Below, one piece after another: positions 35,003 through 46,955 of a DNA stretch of 64,000 nucleotides. A model generated the notes under the pieces. The model did not search any database and was not told the DNA's origin. It worked only from the letters and a program-made list of their open reading frames with translations. Source of the DNA: Cylicocyclus nassatus (lineage: Eukaryota; Nematoda; Chromadorea; Rhabditida; Strongylidae); NCBI GenBank assembly GCA_958299035.1, contig CATQJL010000001.1:35874780-35938779 (forward strand). Direction: 5' to 3'. Positions within the stretch are counted from its first letter, which is position 1. Every line of letters starts with the position of its first letter. The position numbers and the translations under genes are program-made.

Positions 35003-37232
35003 GTTAGCACCTCCAAGGGGCCTTCGCACCTTTTAGACGGCTCCGCCCACTTGCTCCGCCCACTAGTTAATCTCATTTCGAGTTGTGCAGGCCTGGAGAA
35101 TAGTCCCAATGTGTTCTGCTAAATGGGTGATGACGGATGGAAGGTGACAGGTGAGAAGTCATGAAGTCTAGTTTTGCGCATCGCTTTGTCAGAAGCAAAG
35201 ATACTTCCGTTATCTCGACTTCCAGCCAGAGAATGTATATAGGTACTTCTGATGTGAAAACATATCCATTGAGCAAGTTGCACAAGTGCAATTGATGGAT
35301 TTTCTAGTTTTTTCGGATTTTCGGGCAGTTGGATTTTTCTAGTTTTTTGGCTACAAATTCGCGTGGATCAAATTTGATGCAACTTTTAGACACTACCTTG
35401 TAGAGCTTGCTGTGCTCTATCGAATCAAAACCACGGAATCTATCCATAATAAGCGAAGTTTGACTTATTGCGGTTTAGAGCAGTTTTGAAACTAGATCTT
35501 GACTTATTAACCGAATAATTTGAGCCTCGCATCAATTTTAACAGCTTTTTCATAGAGTCTGAATGCGTTTCCAATACTGAAATTTCTTTTTTTAATTCAT
35601 GTTCGTGCTTTTCAAGATAATGAATGATAAGAAAGACCTTTTTTTCTGGAGAGATGTTGATACTTTTGCGATTAATTTAAGCTAATTATCCGCTGAAATT
35701 CTCTAAATTTTCTGTTAGCATGCCAAAACGGTTCTGACCTACCACAGGTCGATGCAAAAGTTCTCGCCTAAATCAAAAAAAATTCAATCACTTACTAAGA
35801 TTTGAATAAGTTCATGGCTTCTTCAGGAAAAGAAGTGGGTTTGCGCTTCGAGATGATTATCCCAGTTCATCTTTTTGTTGGCACCTCAGAGAAACAAGTT
35901 TGCAAAGATTGCACTGCAAATTTCGTTTTGAGTCTTTGTAAATAGTGCCAAAGTGGTAGTGGTAGTGGAAAATGCGATAGTCATCCTCAAGAAATCTTTT
36001 AAACGTTCATCGTACATAGCAATGCTCCGTACGTTTTGCAAGCTTTAATCTATGGTAATGCAGAAACAAAAACTGTGAAAAACCCTTTGCAGTGAAAATC
36101 AACTTATCAACGCATTTTCTTCACAAAACACAGTTTCAAACCAAAAATATACTCATTGCTTAGCTAGGGTACTATAAGGTTTTTTTGCGGTTTCAAAGTG
36201 TCTTTGCTTATAAAGTGCAATTAGGAGATTTGCCTCGCAAGATGATGATTTTTCATGAATTTTCGTTGCATGCCTATGCTATTCCCAGGCCGCATGCTCC
36301 GAATGAGACCCGGGTTTGACTCTGTTGCGTGAAGGTGCGAGGAGCCTTCTGGGGTATGAATGCTGGTGCGAATGGAGGTGCTAGGAACTCCTGGGTGTAT
36401 GTCGAAAGGCGCGCGTTTTGGCAGTCGTCATTGCCAGAAGGGATTTTATACTCTACATAAGCGAGGTTTCCAAATTCTTAAAGCTTCGTCATCATATCGG
36501 AAATAGTAACAGAGGATTACCAGTTGAAATTCCCGAAGTAATAAACATGTTCGAACTTTTTTCCCGGTTTTTCTGATTGGTGATAATCGATCAATACGCT
36601 CCATTCGACCGTCTCCCGGAACTCCTGCGTCCCTTCCTGCTTACCCAGTCGTCACTGCGATCGAGTATACTTCCTATGTCAGAATTGACTTCAAAAAACA
36701 TGACTGAAACAAAACATGTTAAGTTTACTCCGGACGTGGAAGGTAGACTGTCCTCATAGAATGTAAGAACTTTTCCTACATAAAAGCACATATCATGCGA
36801 ACTCCGCGAACAAATGGGTTCGGATAGAAGAAAAAAGCTAAGCTTAAAAGCAGCCAAATTTTCTTTAGTAGCAGTATTCCATACACTATCGTCTCAGGCC
36901 TCAGACTCGCGTGAATTTGAACAAAAAATTTGATAAATATTTGCAAAATGCCATGATAAGGCATGATTTCAGTATAAAGAAGTCTGACGCACAAGAAGAA
37001 GCCGAGGTCAAAATTCTGATCTTTTTGTGAAGAACTGCAGTATTTTTTTGCAATTCCATGCGAAAATAAAGCCTGTTAGGTGATGTATGGGCTATTGCTA
37101 TGTAGGAAGATTTTACAGATTTTTGGGGCTAGCTAGGGGAACTCTAGAATTTCTTACAACCAAACCCAAAGTCACGAAATCTGATGTGTCGCGTTTGAAA
37201 GCCTTATTTTTTGAATATTGAATGAATGAATG
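35003..37232. other. Unannotated stretch
   Basis: Over 2 kb without a supported exon, RNA gene or inverted-repeat element. A short duplication (TTTTCTAGTTTTTT, about 35300-35345) is the only repeat noted; a (GAAT)n tract precedes 37233. Confidence 0.45.
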
Positions 37233-37757
37233 AATTTATTCATCCTCAGCGGTTATATACAGAATACCGCGGTGATTGCTTGAGTTAGGCAACTTCGATC
37301 TCGGTCGTCTTCGATGACAAAAATCCATTCTTGCTCGCGCCAAACAGCGCATTCTTGTCACGTCGCGATCTTGATCCATGACTTCTCGACTCAGTAGACG
37401 CGGTGGACCAGCCACGGTTTCTTTCACCTTGTCCTCTTAGTCCTATCATTGGTGGATGGTGTAGGTCAGAGCTAAGGCAGGCGCTATACTCCTCGAGGAG
37501 TATAGCATGGCGACGGGCGATCGCCAGTCGTAGCGACTGGCGATCGTCCGTCGTAGCGACTGGCGATCGCCAATATCGGCGACAAAAATCGCTGAATTTA
37601 CACGTATTTGATGCATATCGATCGTCGCCATGCTATACTTCTCGAGGAGTATAGCACCTGCCTAAGCGCAACTTTTCGTGGGCTAATATTCAAAAATCAA
37701 GCCGTAAGCGGAATCATCGCGGTATCAATTGTATATAACCGCTGAGGATGAATAAAT
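37233..37757. mobile_element. Inverted-repeat element hosting a TWA foldback
   Basis: TTTATTCATCCTCAGCGGTT at the left and its complement at the right form imperfect termini of about 50 bp that include ATATAC and ACCGCG. The element is interrupted by the 187-bp foldback at 37476-37662. Target duplication unclear. Confidence 0.6.
37476..37662. mobile_element. 187-bp TWA foldback, GCGATCGC-rich (copy X)
   Basis: TAA flanks both ends (37473-37475, 37663-37665). Termini GGCAGGCGCTATACTCCTCG, each followed by the palindrome TATACTCCTCGAGGAGTATA or a near copy. Inside are repeated GGCGATCGCC / GTAGCGACTGGCGATCG units. A PIF/Harbinger-type TWA duplication; no coding capacity. Confidence 0.85.
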
Positions 37758-37834
37758 ATAATGTAATGTAAAAAACCATGGGTTCGAAATTTCTTCTCTC
37801 CTCATCCTTCCCGCAAAAGGTCGGTTAGCTCTTA

Positions 37835-38248
37835 GGCAGGTGCTATACTCCTCGAGAAGTATAGCATGGCGACGATCGATATGCATCAAATACGTGTAAA
37901 ACCAGCGATTTTTGTCGCCGATATTGGCGATCGCCAGTCGCTACGACGGACGATCGCCAGTCGCTACGACTGGCGATCGTCAGTCGCCAAACAAGTTACC
38001 GTTAAGTGTTGAATGTGAAAATCACTGGTCTTGCAGTTCATTCTTTCTAGGGCTACCTCACCGGCTGGTGTTTACTTTGAAATGGAAATGGGAAATGAGT
38101 AATGATCGCCAATATCGGCGACTACACGTTTGATACGTATCGATTAGCGACGGGCGATCGCCAGTCGCTACGACGGGCGATCGCCAGTCGCTACGACTGG
38201 CGATCGCCCGTCGCCATGCTATACTCCTCGAGGAGTATAGCGCCTGCC
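37835..38248. mobile_element. 414-bp TWA foldback, GCGATCGC-rich (copy Y)
   Basis: TTA flanks both ends (37832-37834, 38249-38251). Termini as in copy X. Both arms carry about 22-bp units containing CGATCGCCAGTCGCTACGAC, present in head-to-tail and inverted order. About 120 bases of unrelated sequence separate the arms. It lies 586 bp upstream of the acetyltransferase start codon. Confidence 0.85.
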
Positions 38249-38251
38249 TTA

Positions 38252-38833
38252 GATAAAAATAGCCAAATTGTAATAGTAATACAATAGAAATATGAGCTCC
38301 TCTTTTGTTTCTTTTCGAATACAAAATAATTGATTTAGTTTGAGCTGGAAAGTTACTGAATTCCTTCCGACAATGAGTTACGCAAGAACTTTTGCATCAA
38401 TTCAATCTCTTATCGCTGCCGTTGCGCCAATTTCGCAGACGGGTAATTTCAAAGCAGACGATGGTAACAGTGATGTTTAGACTTCTACTAATCGAATTTT
38501 TCGTATCCTCGTTATCGTGCCGAAAATTGTTGTGAACTGATTAGCGGCGAGGTCATCGAGACCACAGTACTGACCTTGCACCTCTGTCGACCTATTAAGT
38601 GTGTTGACAATAGCAAAACTTATCAGATCGGTTTTTCACCTCTTGGACCTCCCCATACCCTCTTGTCGGTGTGTTGTTTGCGCTGGGTAAACAGAGCGAC
38701 CAGGGATTGTAGTTCTTGTCAATTACGTACCCTTTGCAGCGTTTTCCTATAGTTCATACAATTTTCCATATTCGATAGTGTCATTTTTCAGTTTTATCTT
38801 CATTTTAGCCTCGGCGATAACTGCTTACTCAAC
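38252..38833 (+). promoter_or_regulatory. Upstream region of the acetyltransferase gene
   Basis: Contains no other gene. Two good 3' splice sites, TCATTTTTCAG (about 38782-38792) and CTTCATTTTAG (to about 38808), precede the ATG by 25-45 bases with no matching upstream exon. They are candidate trans-splice acceptors for a spliced leader, as is common in nematodes; this is inference. Confidence 0.35.
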
Positions 38834-41645
38834 ATGGGAAAATCTTTGGAACAAGTTACAATTCTATCAAATCCAGACTTTAGATACTGGTCTCAAATAT
38901 TACAGCCGGTAAGCATCCCCTCTACTTCTCATCATGAAAAAAAAGGCACAAGATTTGTATGTTTCAGATGGTGGACACTGAAGATTGGGCATTTGTAGAT
39001 GAGGACTATACTACATGGAAAAATTCTTTTGAAAAGTTTTGGCTGTTTACTGCTGTTGAGAAAGGTATAATATATGTACTTCCTTGGTCTCACATTGAGT
39101 GACGGGTGCTCTTATTTATCTGTTCCAAAAGTATAATCAAAAAGTATCAAAGAAGTGAAAGCTATTCAGTATGAAATTCACTGGTAAAAAAAATGATTTC
39201 AACATAGCCTTTTAACTCCATCACTAGAGTTTTAGCGCGTAAAGTCTAAAGCATTGAAAGACACTTCACAGAATTTGCATAAATTTGCAGTAAAATGTGA
39301 AAAATCGTGGATTTCTCCAGCATCGTCGAAATAATTTGTTTTGATTTGTGTTTTGTATATTTAATTTGATTTTTGTTTTGTATATAAGAGGAAGAAAATC
39401 AAGTTTTTTCACACAATTTGATTTTTTCATAAAAATATATCTACTGTCATGTCGCTGCTATAAAGCATTTGAAAAGATGCACGGATTTTTCTTCTTTGCT
39501 AAAAGGGTCTGTAGACCGAAAAGGATCAAATTTTATCATTGGTCCTCATTACTACTCTTTCTAGCTAGGGAATATTCAGGCACCATTGTTAATCAATCGA
39601 CTTTCCTTCAGTTTTTGGTTCTATTCAGTAAAATATTTGATGTATGAAATATTATATTGTGTGCGTCAAACCATATGTTAAGATGTATTTTGAGCATTCT
39701 AGATCTCAAAATTTTCAACTATAGAATCTGCTTCAACCCGCTAGTTTTTGATTTTCTTTCAGACACTGACGAAACCGTTGGATGTATAACTTTAGCATTT
39801 GATCGATCCATATCTGGAAAAGAGGATGAAGAGTTATATTACGTTGGTTGACTCGCTCAAAATCACCCAAATTTTTAGAGTGAATGTCAGTTTTGTCAGG
39901 TAGGAATGTTTTATGTGCGCGAAGAATGGCGAGGATCTGGAGTTGGTGTCGCACTATTTGACAAAGTTATGGAAATTGCTCATGGCTCGAATATGACTTT
40001 GCATGGAGGTGAATTCTTCAGAATTCTCTTATCGTTTTTTGTAAGCTTCCATATCACTCTTTCAGTTTTGAAAATGTCGCAGAAGTACGCTACAAAATAT
40101 GGATTCGACAAAATGCCAGATTATAAACATGTCTTTGCGTCAGTACCTACTGAGCATCTTGTTATACCGGAGCCGGATCATAGTTACATTTTAAAGGTGG
40201 GTAGGAAGCGCTTATCATAAACAGTGTGCCACTGAAAGGAAGACGGAAAGGCAAAAAGGCAACCAATGTCGTGAATGTTTATGTGAATTAGACAGTAGGA
40301 AACGATAATGCACTACGGTGCATGATTTGAAAAATTTTGGGCTTTCGAATACCTCTTCGTTCAATTTTTAGGTTATACTTTCTCAAACTATAGGCCCTTT
40401 CCACGCATTTATATATGAAAACTCTGTCGTTCTCAAAACCAAAATCTTCAAAATCTTTTCGCTAAGATGGTCACTCTATAGAAACCAAATAATGAGTCTT
40501 CTATTACCACCTAACGATTTTGCGTCTTAGCTTAGAAATAATGTAATGACTTTTGCTGTCCATATGATCTTGTAGAATCCCTTTGATAAGGATGTTTTGT
40601 TTACCATTAGTGCAAAGCTTTGACAACAGTTGGAATATTTAAAAGGCTATCCAAAGTACAAGAAATGAGTACTAGCTGTGTTCAATGCTCTTGCCACTTT
40701 TGCTCTTTTGCCCGTTTTGCAAGAGTCTTTTTGGTTTTACAAATAAGTTCATTCTCCCATTAGAGTCTGTCTTTACGATTGTTTCCTGCTTTCATTATAT
40801 CCGTCCTCTTCAGATCTTTGTTTATTACACATCATTTGGTCAGATGGTTTTTCTACGGTTCATTTTCTGAACTTCCAGCTGTCCATAATAACCAGTTCAG
40901 GATTTGAAAGACGTCGACGAATCGAAGCTAGAAACTTACGACGCTGAAATTTGCCATAGAAGCCGAGCAAATTATCTACGAAATTTCATGAGTACGAAAG
41001 ATTGCTATGTCAAGGTAATGAAATTTTTTTCGTACTTTTTACCAAGCTTTGAGATGTTGCATACTATTTTTTAGGTTGCTTTAGACCAATCAGGTAAAAT
41101 CGTAGGATTTTGCAATGTTCGGTCAACAATAGCGAATACACTCTGTACTGGACCACTTTACGCAGATAATGAGGTAGTACCTTCATTGCTTGAAAAAAAA
41201 TTTTTTTGGACAGCCGAGGAGGGGGTGAGGAGAATGGTAAGTTACGAGGAACCCACTTCTTGGAATCTTCGAAAAGAGCGGAGTTCTGCCAAAAAGGGGC
41301 AGATCGTCTAGTACCGATTCCTTGTTCTCCCAATATCTATATTTTTTGCAGGCCATCGCAAAATCTCTACTCGCTGGCGTTTTGTCCATGATCAAAGACA
41401 TCAAAAAATATAGATACATTGCATCGCTGTTTCCTGACATTAATAAAGAAGCGCACGAGTGAGTTCGAGTTGAGAATTATTTTCGCTGCTCGAGTACTAC
41501 TTGATGTTTTAGTCTCTTTCAATCGCTCGGAGGAGGCCACACCAAAATTGCTCCTTTTACTCAATGTGCCTTCACTAAGAAGGTTTTACCAATACCGGAG
41601 CAGAAAGTATTTGGAGTGATCGAATGTGCGAACAGTTTCGTCTGA
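38834..41645 (+). CDS. GNAT-family N-acetyltransferase (DUF1248 type), nine exons
   Basis: Predicted soluble 314-aa enzyme that transfers acetyl from acetyl-CoA to an unknown amine. Exons: 38834-38908, 38968-39064, 39763-39842, 39900-40008, 40066-40196, 40901-41014, 41075-41173, 41352-41458, 41513-41645. All introns are GT-AG and the frame closes with no stop. Residues 1-150 form a GNAT domain; the acetyl-CoA loop is RGSGVG (95-100) in VREEWRGSGVGVALFDKV, matching R-x-x-G-x-G. Residues about 165-314 form a second, YitH/HolE-like domain ending near VFGVIECANSFV, the layout of nematode DUF1248 proteins. The start ATG gives the family-like opening MGKSLEQVTILSNPDFRYW. Intron 2 (698 bp) and intron 5 (704 bp) hold no recognisable repeat; the others are 52-178 nt. 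A poly-A signal AATAAA overlaps the stop codon. Substrate unknown; the family call is firm. Confidence 0.9.
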
Positions 41646-41650
41646 ATAAA
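41645..41650 (+). terminator. Poly-A signal overlapping the stop codon
   Basis: AATAAA begins with the last base of the TGA stop of the acetyltransferase gene, implying a 3' UTR of only about 15-30 nt if used. Confidence 0.55.
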
Positions 41651-41832
41651 GAAGATATTTACTAATTGCATTGTTTTTTGCGAAGACATTATTCTTCTGT
41701 ATATACAGCCACACAAGAGTACAAATCTAGATCTTGAGAGGAGTTTATTCCGGTTGAATTATCAGGTATTTATTATCATTATCTATATCTATTATCAGCC
41801 AGAAACAATTATTTGAATGTGACTGAAATGTA

Positions 41833-42710
41833 TTAGGTGGTCTCGAAAGTTTTGTCCGTTTTTTTCATCGCTCACTAAAATTTATGGAAAACCAATCCAT
41901 GGGCGGCTTAGGTACCATTTGGTTCAGATTTTTATACTCTTTCTTACAGCTATACTTGCTTTCTGATCTACCTTGTCTTTGCAATGTTATCGCCATGGGT
42001 ATTTGAGCAGCTCAGCAGTAACACCAAATCTTTCCTGAATTTTGAAAATTTTTATCCTGATGTTTTCAAAGAGTGCTAGTAACCCTTATGTAGAGCAAAT
42101 CTTCGACTACATTGTACACATTTTAGATTACATGGATGACTTTTCCAAGTCCGTTATAACTATTTATTCAATAAAAACCGCGGCTTTTTGATTACGTTTA
42201 CTCACTCAAAAGTATCGAAAATTCAAGAAGCAGCCTTTTCAAAGCAAATCAAACTTGGTTATGTTGCACAAACAATGTTTAATAAATCATGTTTTAGTTT
42301 GCAGAAATACCAAAAGCTTTCATGTATTTGTGCAGTTACATGTTTCATGACTTTCCAAAAATCGAAACCTTCAAAGAATCAATTTTTTCAAGCTAAAAAC
42401 AGCAGATTAGGAGGACCCAAAAATACTGCCTTATAGTACGAGAATTGCTCTATTTGATCTATACTTAATCCTTTCCGAAACTTTGGAATAAAGTTTTCAA
42501 AAATCAGCTAAACTTTGAGCATATGAAATTGACGCGCGGAGAATTTTGGCACTTATCAAAAAAAGCATAAAAGATTTTGGTTCGAAAGTGTGATCAGAAG
42601 AAAGAGATGGGAAAGCTGCATCGAATGCTTGTTGGAACTTATTCAGGTCTTTATTGTGCGTGGCTTTACAGTGGTTTGAAAAAACGTACAAAACTTTCGG
42701 GACAGCCTAA
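41833..42710. mobile_element. Bandit-like mariner deletion derivative
   Basis: TA flanks both ends (41831-41832, 42711-42712). Termini TTAGGTGGTCTCGAAAGTTT and the complement of TTAGGCTGTCCCGAAAGTTT resemble mariner ends such as hookworm bandit. At 878 bp it is shorter than a full mariner (about 1.3 kb), and no transposase frame with the DD34D signature was found. Two unit-length frames inside are chance. Confidence 0.75.
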
Positions 42711-42712
42711 TA

Positions 42713-43391
42713 TTAAGATAGAATCGTATGTATTGTGCGAATACTATTTTGTGGAAGAAAGGCTGGCATAAGCATAGAATGCTTGAAGTATTATTAGGAA
42801 AGAACTTCAGCAAAGCTTCCAGCTAACATGAACTGCTGAAACAATTACTCGGAAGTGAGAAAATCGCATCGGAAAGTCATTTCTCGATTTCCTATTGCCC
42901 TGCGCCCAAAAAACAGGTTTTCGACTCTTTTACAAGCTGGGCAGGTTCTCAGACAATTTACCGGAAGTTCCACAGGACTAGCAGAACTTGCAGCTGTTTC
43001 GCAGCATTTTCTTAACCATTGAGAAAGCGACGCTTCATTATGCGGGGTTTCCGCAGGAAATTGACGTCGGAGCGATTGTAAACCGGGACTTTCGCAAAAG
43101 CGTTGCGAAAATGCAATAAAAACGTAAGGTTTCCGCACTTTTACCTGCCAGCATTTTCGCAGGATTTTAAGATTGCATGCAAATTTGGAATCGAACAGGG
43201 TCACAGAAAATCCAGAAGCGGAAGAGATCCTGGGTTAGAGATCTTCCAGGGCTTTGTGTGCTCAGTAATCTTGCTAGGAAGTGAGAGAACCATTGGGAAA
43301 AATTGAACTGAAACTTTAGAGTTCTAATCATCTCTTTCTAGAGGACCATAGTAGCACTATGGTTCATATGCTCAATTCTGTCTCCCTATAT
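42713..43391. other. Unannotated stretch
   Basis: A 119-codon minus-strand frame (42845-43204) is Cys- and Arg-containing but matches no family I recognise. No repeat termini seen. Confidence 0.35.
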
Positions 43392-43691
43392 ACAATACCG
43401 CTCACATTTTTAAAAAAAATAGACGCGAATGTATGGACATGTATGGATATGTACGAACATGTCAATACATGTATGGGCATCACCGTCGCGTGGCCATATC
43501 TCGCTTCAGAGTGGACGAATTCTGAATCCAAAGCCACCATTCGATTCAGCTCGGCGCGGAGAATCTTCTGATATATTGGAAGTGGGGTTACGATGTCTTC
43601 GAATTCCGTTTCCAGTTTTTCAATTTGTTCTGCGGAGGTCCTTTCGCGAATATGTGAAGTAACGCCTACCCAACACAGAAAACTTTACTAA

Positions 43692-44155
43692 CAAGGAAAG
43701 GATACTTGGTGACCGTGGCCTTTTGTAATGAGACGTACACCACTGAATGCGTTTTAAAGCGCTAATTCCAAATCTGTTTTCATTATCTGCTGTGCGCTCT
43801 TCCGAAAGAAGTTATGAACATTTCTTGCCACCAAAATTTGCACTATTTTTGATGCAGGATTCACCAATATCGTTAGAATATTTGCTTACGCACTACAAAA
43901 GAGCGTACAGATAAAGTTAAGCTTCACGTCAAGCTCAGGAAAATTGTTGTCGATACATCAGAGTCTAAAAAGGCTGGATACTGACGATTTTGATGGCCTA
44001 AATCTCACAAAACCGATACGGAAAAAAGTCCATAACTTCGTTCAGGGAGTCGCACAGCAGATAATAAACATAGATTCAGAATCAGCGTTCCAAGACGCAT
44101 CTACTGGTATACAACTTTTTGCAAAAGGCCATGGTCACCAAGTATCCTTCCCTCG
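43692..44155. mobile_element. 464-bp TWA MITE nested in the foldback arm
   Basis: TAA flanks both ends (43689-43691, 44156-44158). Ends CAAGGAAAGGATACTTGGTG and the complement of CGAGGGAAGGATACTTGGTG. The opposite arm of the host element (near 46660) reads ACTTTACTAAGTACTATT without the insert, giving the empty site and confirming the three-base TAA duplication. Confidence 0.88.
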
Positions 44156-45435
44156 TAAGTACTATTCGATAATACTGTTCTTATAGATTATTGTGCGCTA
44201 AAAAATGCTCAGAATTCTTTCCAAAGGAGATAGAAGCGTTGGTGGTTGGAAAAATCACGCGTTTTTAATTTCTACTCGCCATAACTTCCTTCGGAATAAG
44301 TATAGTTTGAATCCGAAAACAGCGCCTTGCTCAGCTCATCAAGGCGAATCTTCTCATTCACAGCATGTCCTTGATATTTCGATTTCAGTATTCTTGAATC
44401 TTTCTGAGGACGTCTTTTCGCGAAGGTGTAAAGCAGCGAGCATTGTCCCGAGTACATTCCAGCTCTTTCGATAGCGCTTTTTCTGTAGATTATGATGTGC
44501 TAAATAGTAGCCGCAGGTTTCTTTTCAAAGGAAATAGAACGGCTGGTGAATAGTGGAAAAATCTTGTCGTCCCAAATTCTACTCACCATATCCGCAGGAT
44601 ACGAAGCTATCTCGCTAAGCAGATGTGAGTTTCGAAATCAGCAGGTCGCATAACCTCTACGAGCAAGTTTTCCGATATGTTCGGGTTATTCGATTTTTTT
44701 CTTGTTTTACGGAAGCTTCTTTCTCCGGAAGCTCGCCGATGGATTTTGGTCAAAATGTTGATGCTCTTGTATTGTAAGGAAACTTCGCTTATAGGGGTTT
44801 TCGAACACGCTCTTTACGAAAATCGCTGTCTTTGAGGATTACAGGGCCGTTTTGGAGAGATGACGGTGAGGTGACTGTAACTGCATCACGAAAGTGGGTT
44901 ACTTTGGCCGCACTTCTCGCGTATCTGTCAGAACCTTGCCTGCTTGCTTTTCTCAGTCAAAGTTACTAGGATCTATGCTACCGAATGGTGCATTACTCAG
45001 GCTCCAGTCTGTGAAATTCGCCGAGTTACGAGCCCACAAAAACACGTCCTCATGAATTTTGCCCAAAATGTAAAGATCGCATATTTCGTCGAAATTTCTC
45101 CGTGAGCGCTTGTACAACGCGCTGATCAAATCCTTCCACATTTTAATGGATCTTATTGTGTTAGATTTAGTGCTTTGAGCTCTAGCCTCGAAATAGCTTT
45201 GATATTCAATTGAGCAGCTGAAGCAGACGCAAGCACCATATTCAGTACAGTGGGAGTCGTTCGATGAAGCGAACATAATGGCCCGTAGTAAACCCCCCCC
45301 CCCATCCGGGCATCTCTCTCGACGCGGACCGGAGTTGAGGTCATCGCGCTTCAGTCCAGCATCCAGTGTGCTATTGATTTGGATGTGGATCGCTTCCTAG
45401 ACATGATAACCACATGTGTAAAAAACCAACCACTT

Positions 45436-45512
45436 GAGCTGGTCTGGTCAAACGGATAAGCGATTGGAATCACACGCGCGCGGTCGTGGTTCGACACGGC
45501 TAGCGCCACAAC
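45436..45512 (+). other. tRNA-like stretch in the foldback centre
   Basis: TGGTCAAACGGATAAGCG resembles a Pol III A box, and GGTTCGACAC about 40 nt later a B box. GTCGTG and CACGGC pair around the B box. A full cloverleaf cannot be built; a tRNA-derived SINE fragment is likely. Confidence 0.4.
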
Positions 45513-45904
45513 TTTTACTGCATCGCCGGACAATCTTTGATAGCGGCCACTGTCGAAAAAAATCGATGATGACCGCTAACAAGGATATCAATCAGCAAAT
45601 GGACAGATAAAACAAAACTGACATATTCTGATGGAGAGTTCATGAAAAACTGAAATTTTTGGAACATAAATAAAACGTAATAAATAAGTAGATTCTCTTC
45701 TAAAGTAGTTTTTACAAGAAACTAAGATTGCTCTGCAAAAAAAGAAGAAAACTTTTATCCTTGCTTTTGTCGCCAAAATCAGCTGTTCATCGATCCTTCC
45801 CTTTTCGGGCGCCGGTATTGTGCAGTTTTGCGCCGATTTTTTCTGCATTTTTTGGCAAAGTTGTGTGTATCGTAAGTTACTCAGGAGCAACTTATGTTAG
45901 ATGA

Positions 45905-46085
45905 TCCGTTCACGTTGAGGTGACTTGAACGTGAACTGATGTGGAAGAGTTGACTGCGGCAGGTGGACAGATGGTCAACTTTCAATTGACTTGACCATCT
46001 TATAGCATGGGAACGTGGACGGTGATCAGTTCACCTCACCTAAGGTGAACTGATGGGATAAGTTGAGTTCACCTCAACTGATCGA
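45905..46085. repeat. Palindrome cluster with GATCAGTT(CACCTCA) motifs
   Basis: Several nested inverted repeats: AGATGGTCAACTTTCAATTGACTTGACCATCT (45971-46002) and GATCAGTTCACC...GGTGAACTGATG, plus outer ends GATCCGTTCACG / TCAACTGATCGA. Probably a small foldback inserted in the larger element. Confidence 0.5.
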
Positions 46086-46955
46086 GCTTTACTACGGGCC
46101 AATATCTGCAACGAGCGTCATACAAGCGCTCACGGAGGAATGTCGACGAGATATGCGATCTTTACATTCGAAATTCATGAGAACGTGTTTTCGTAGGCTC
46201 GTAACTCGGCGAATTTCACAGACTGGAGCCTGAGTAATGCACCATTCGACAGCACAATTCCTAGTAAATTTGACTAAGAAAAGCAAGCAGGCAAGGTTTC
46301 TGACAGATACGCGAGAAGTGCGGCCAAACTTACGCACTTTTGTGATGCAGTTACAGTCACCTCACCGTATCTCTCCAAAAAGACCCTGTAATCTTCAAAG
46401 ACCACGATTTTCGTAAAGAGCGTGTTCGAAAACCTCCTAAGCGGAGTTTCCTTACAATTCAAGAGCATCAACATTTTGACCAAAATCCATCGACGAACTT
46501 CCGGAGCGCAAAACGAGAAAAAATGGAATAACCCGAACATATCGGAAAACTTGCTATTTTTCCAAAATTCACCAACGCTTCCGTCTCCTTTGGAAAGAAT
46601 TCTGAGCCTATTTTTTAGCTCACAATAATCTATAAGAACAGCATTATCGAATAGTACTTAGTAAAGTTTTCTATGTTGGGTAGGCGTTGCTTCACATATT
46701 CGCGAAAGGACCCCGCAGAACAAATCGAAAAAAGTGGAAACGGAATATCGAAGACATCATAACCCCACTTCCAATATATCAGAAGATTCTCCTCGCCGAG
46801 CTGAATCGAATGGTGGCTTTGGATTCAGAATTCGTCCACTCTGAAGCGAGATATGGCCACGCGACGGTGATGTCCATACATGTATTGACATGTATGGACA
46901 CGCTACATGTCCATACATTCGCGCCCATTTTTCAAAAAATGTGAGCGGTATTGTA

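Larger units (their letters stand above)
43393..46953. mobile_element. 3.56-kb TA-flanked foldback transposon (complete)
   Basis: Termini CAATACCGCTCACATTTT at both ends with TA outside (43391-43392, 46954-46955). The left arm runs to about 45290 and the right arm from about 46089; both stop at a shared GGCCCGTAGTAAA motif. The left arm has three degenerate tandem units about 300-320 bp long (starting near 43495, 44279, 44585) and a nested TWA MITE. The right arm (865 bp) has lost about two units. The 800-bp centre carries a C run, a tRNA-like stretch and a palindrome cluster but no transposase. Copy A of the family is at 18711-21585. Confidence 0.8.

Noticed and set aside
34684..35122. 141-, 133- and 88-codon frames on both strands
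   Set aside because: Produced by the GC-rich palindrome at 34833-35000; the repeated Arg/Ala strings on opposite strands mirror each other.
37201..37757. LTR retrotransposon ends at the TTTATTCATCCTCAGCGG repeat
   Set aside because: The two copies are inverted, not direct, and no primer-binding site or gag/pol sequence is present.
37403..38324. Several 60-88-codon frames rich in RSDWRSPVA-like strings
   Set aside because: Translations of the iterated CGATCGCCAGTCGC units in the two foldbacks.
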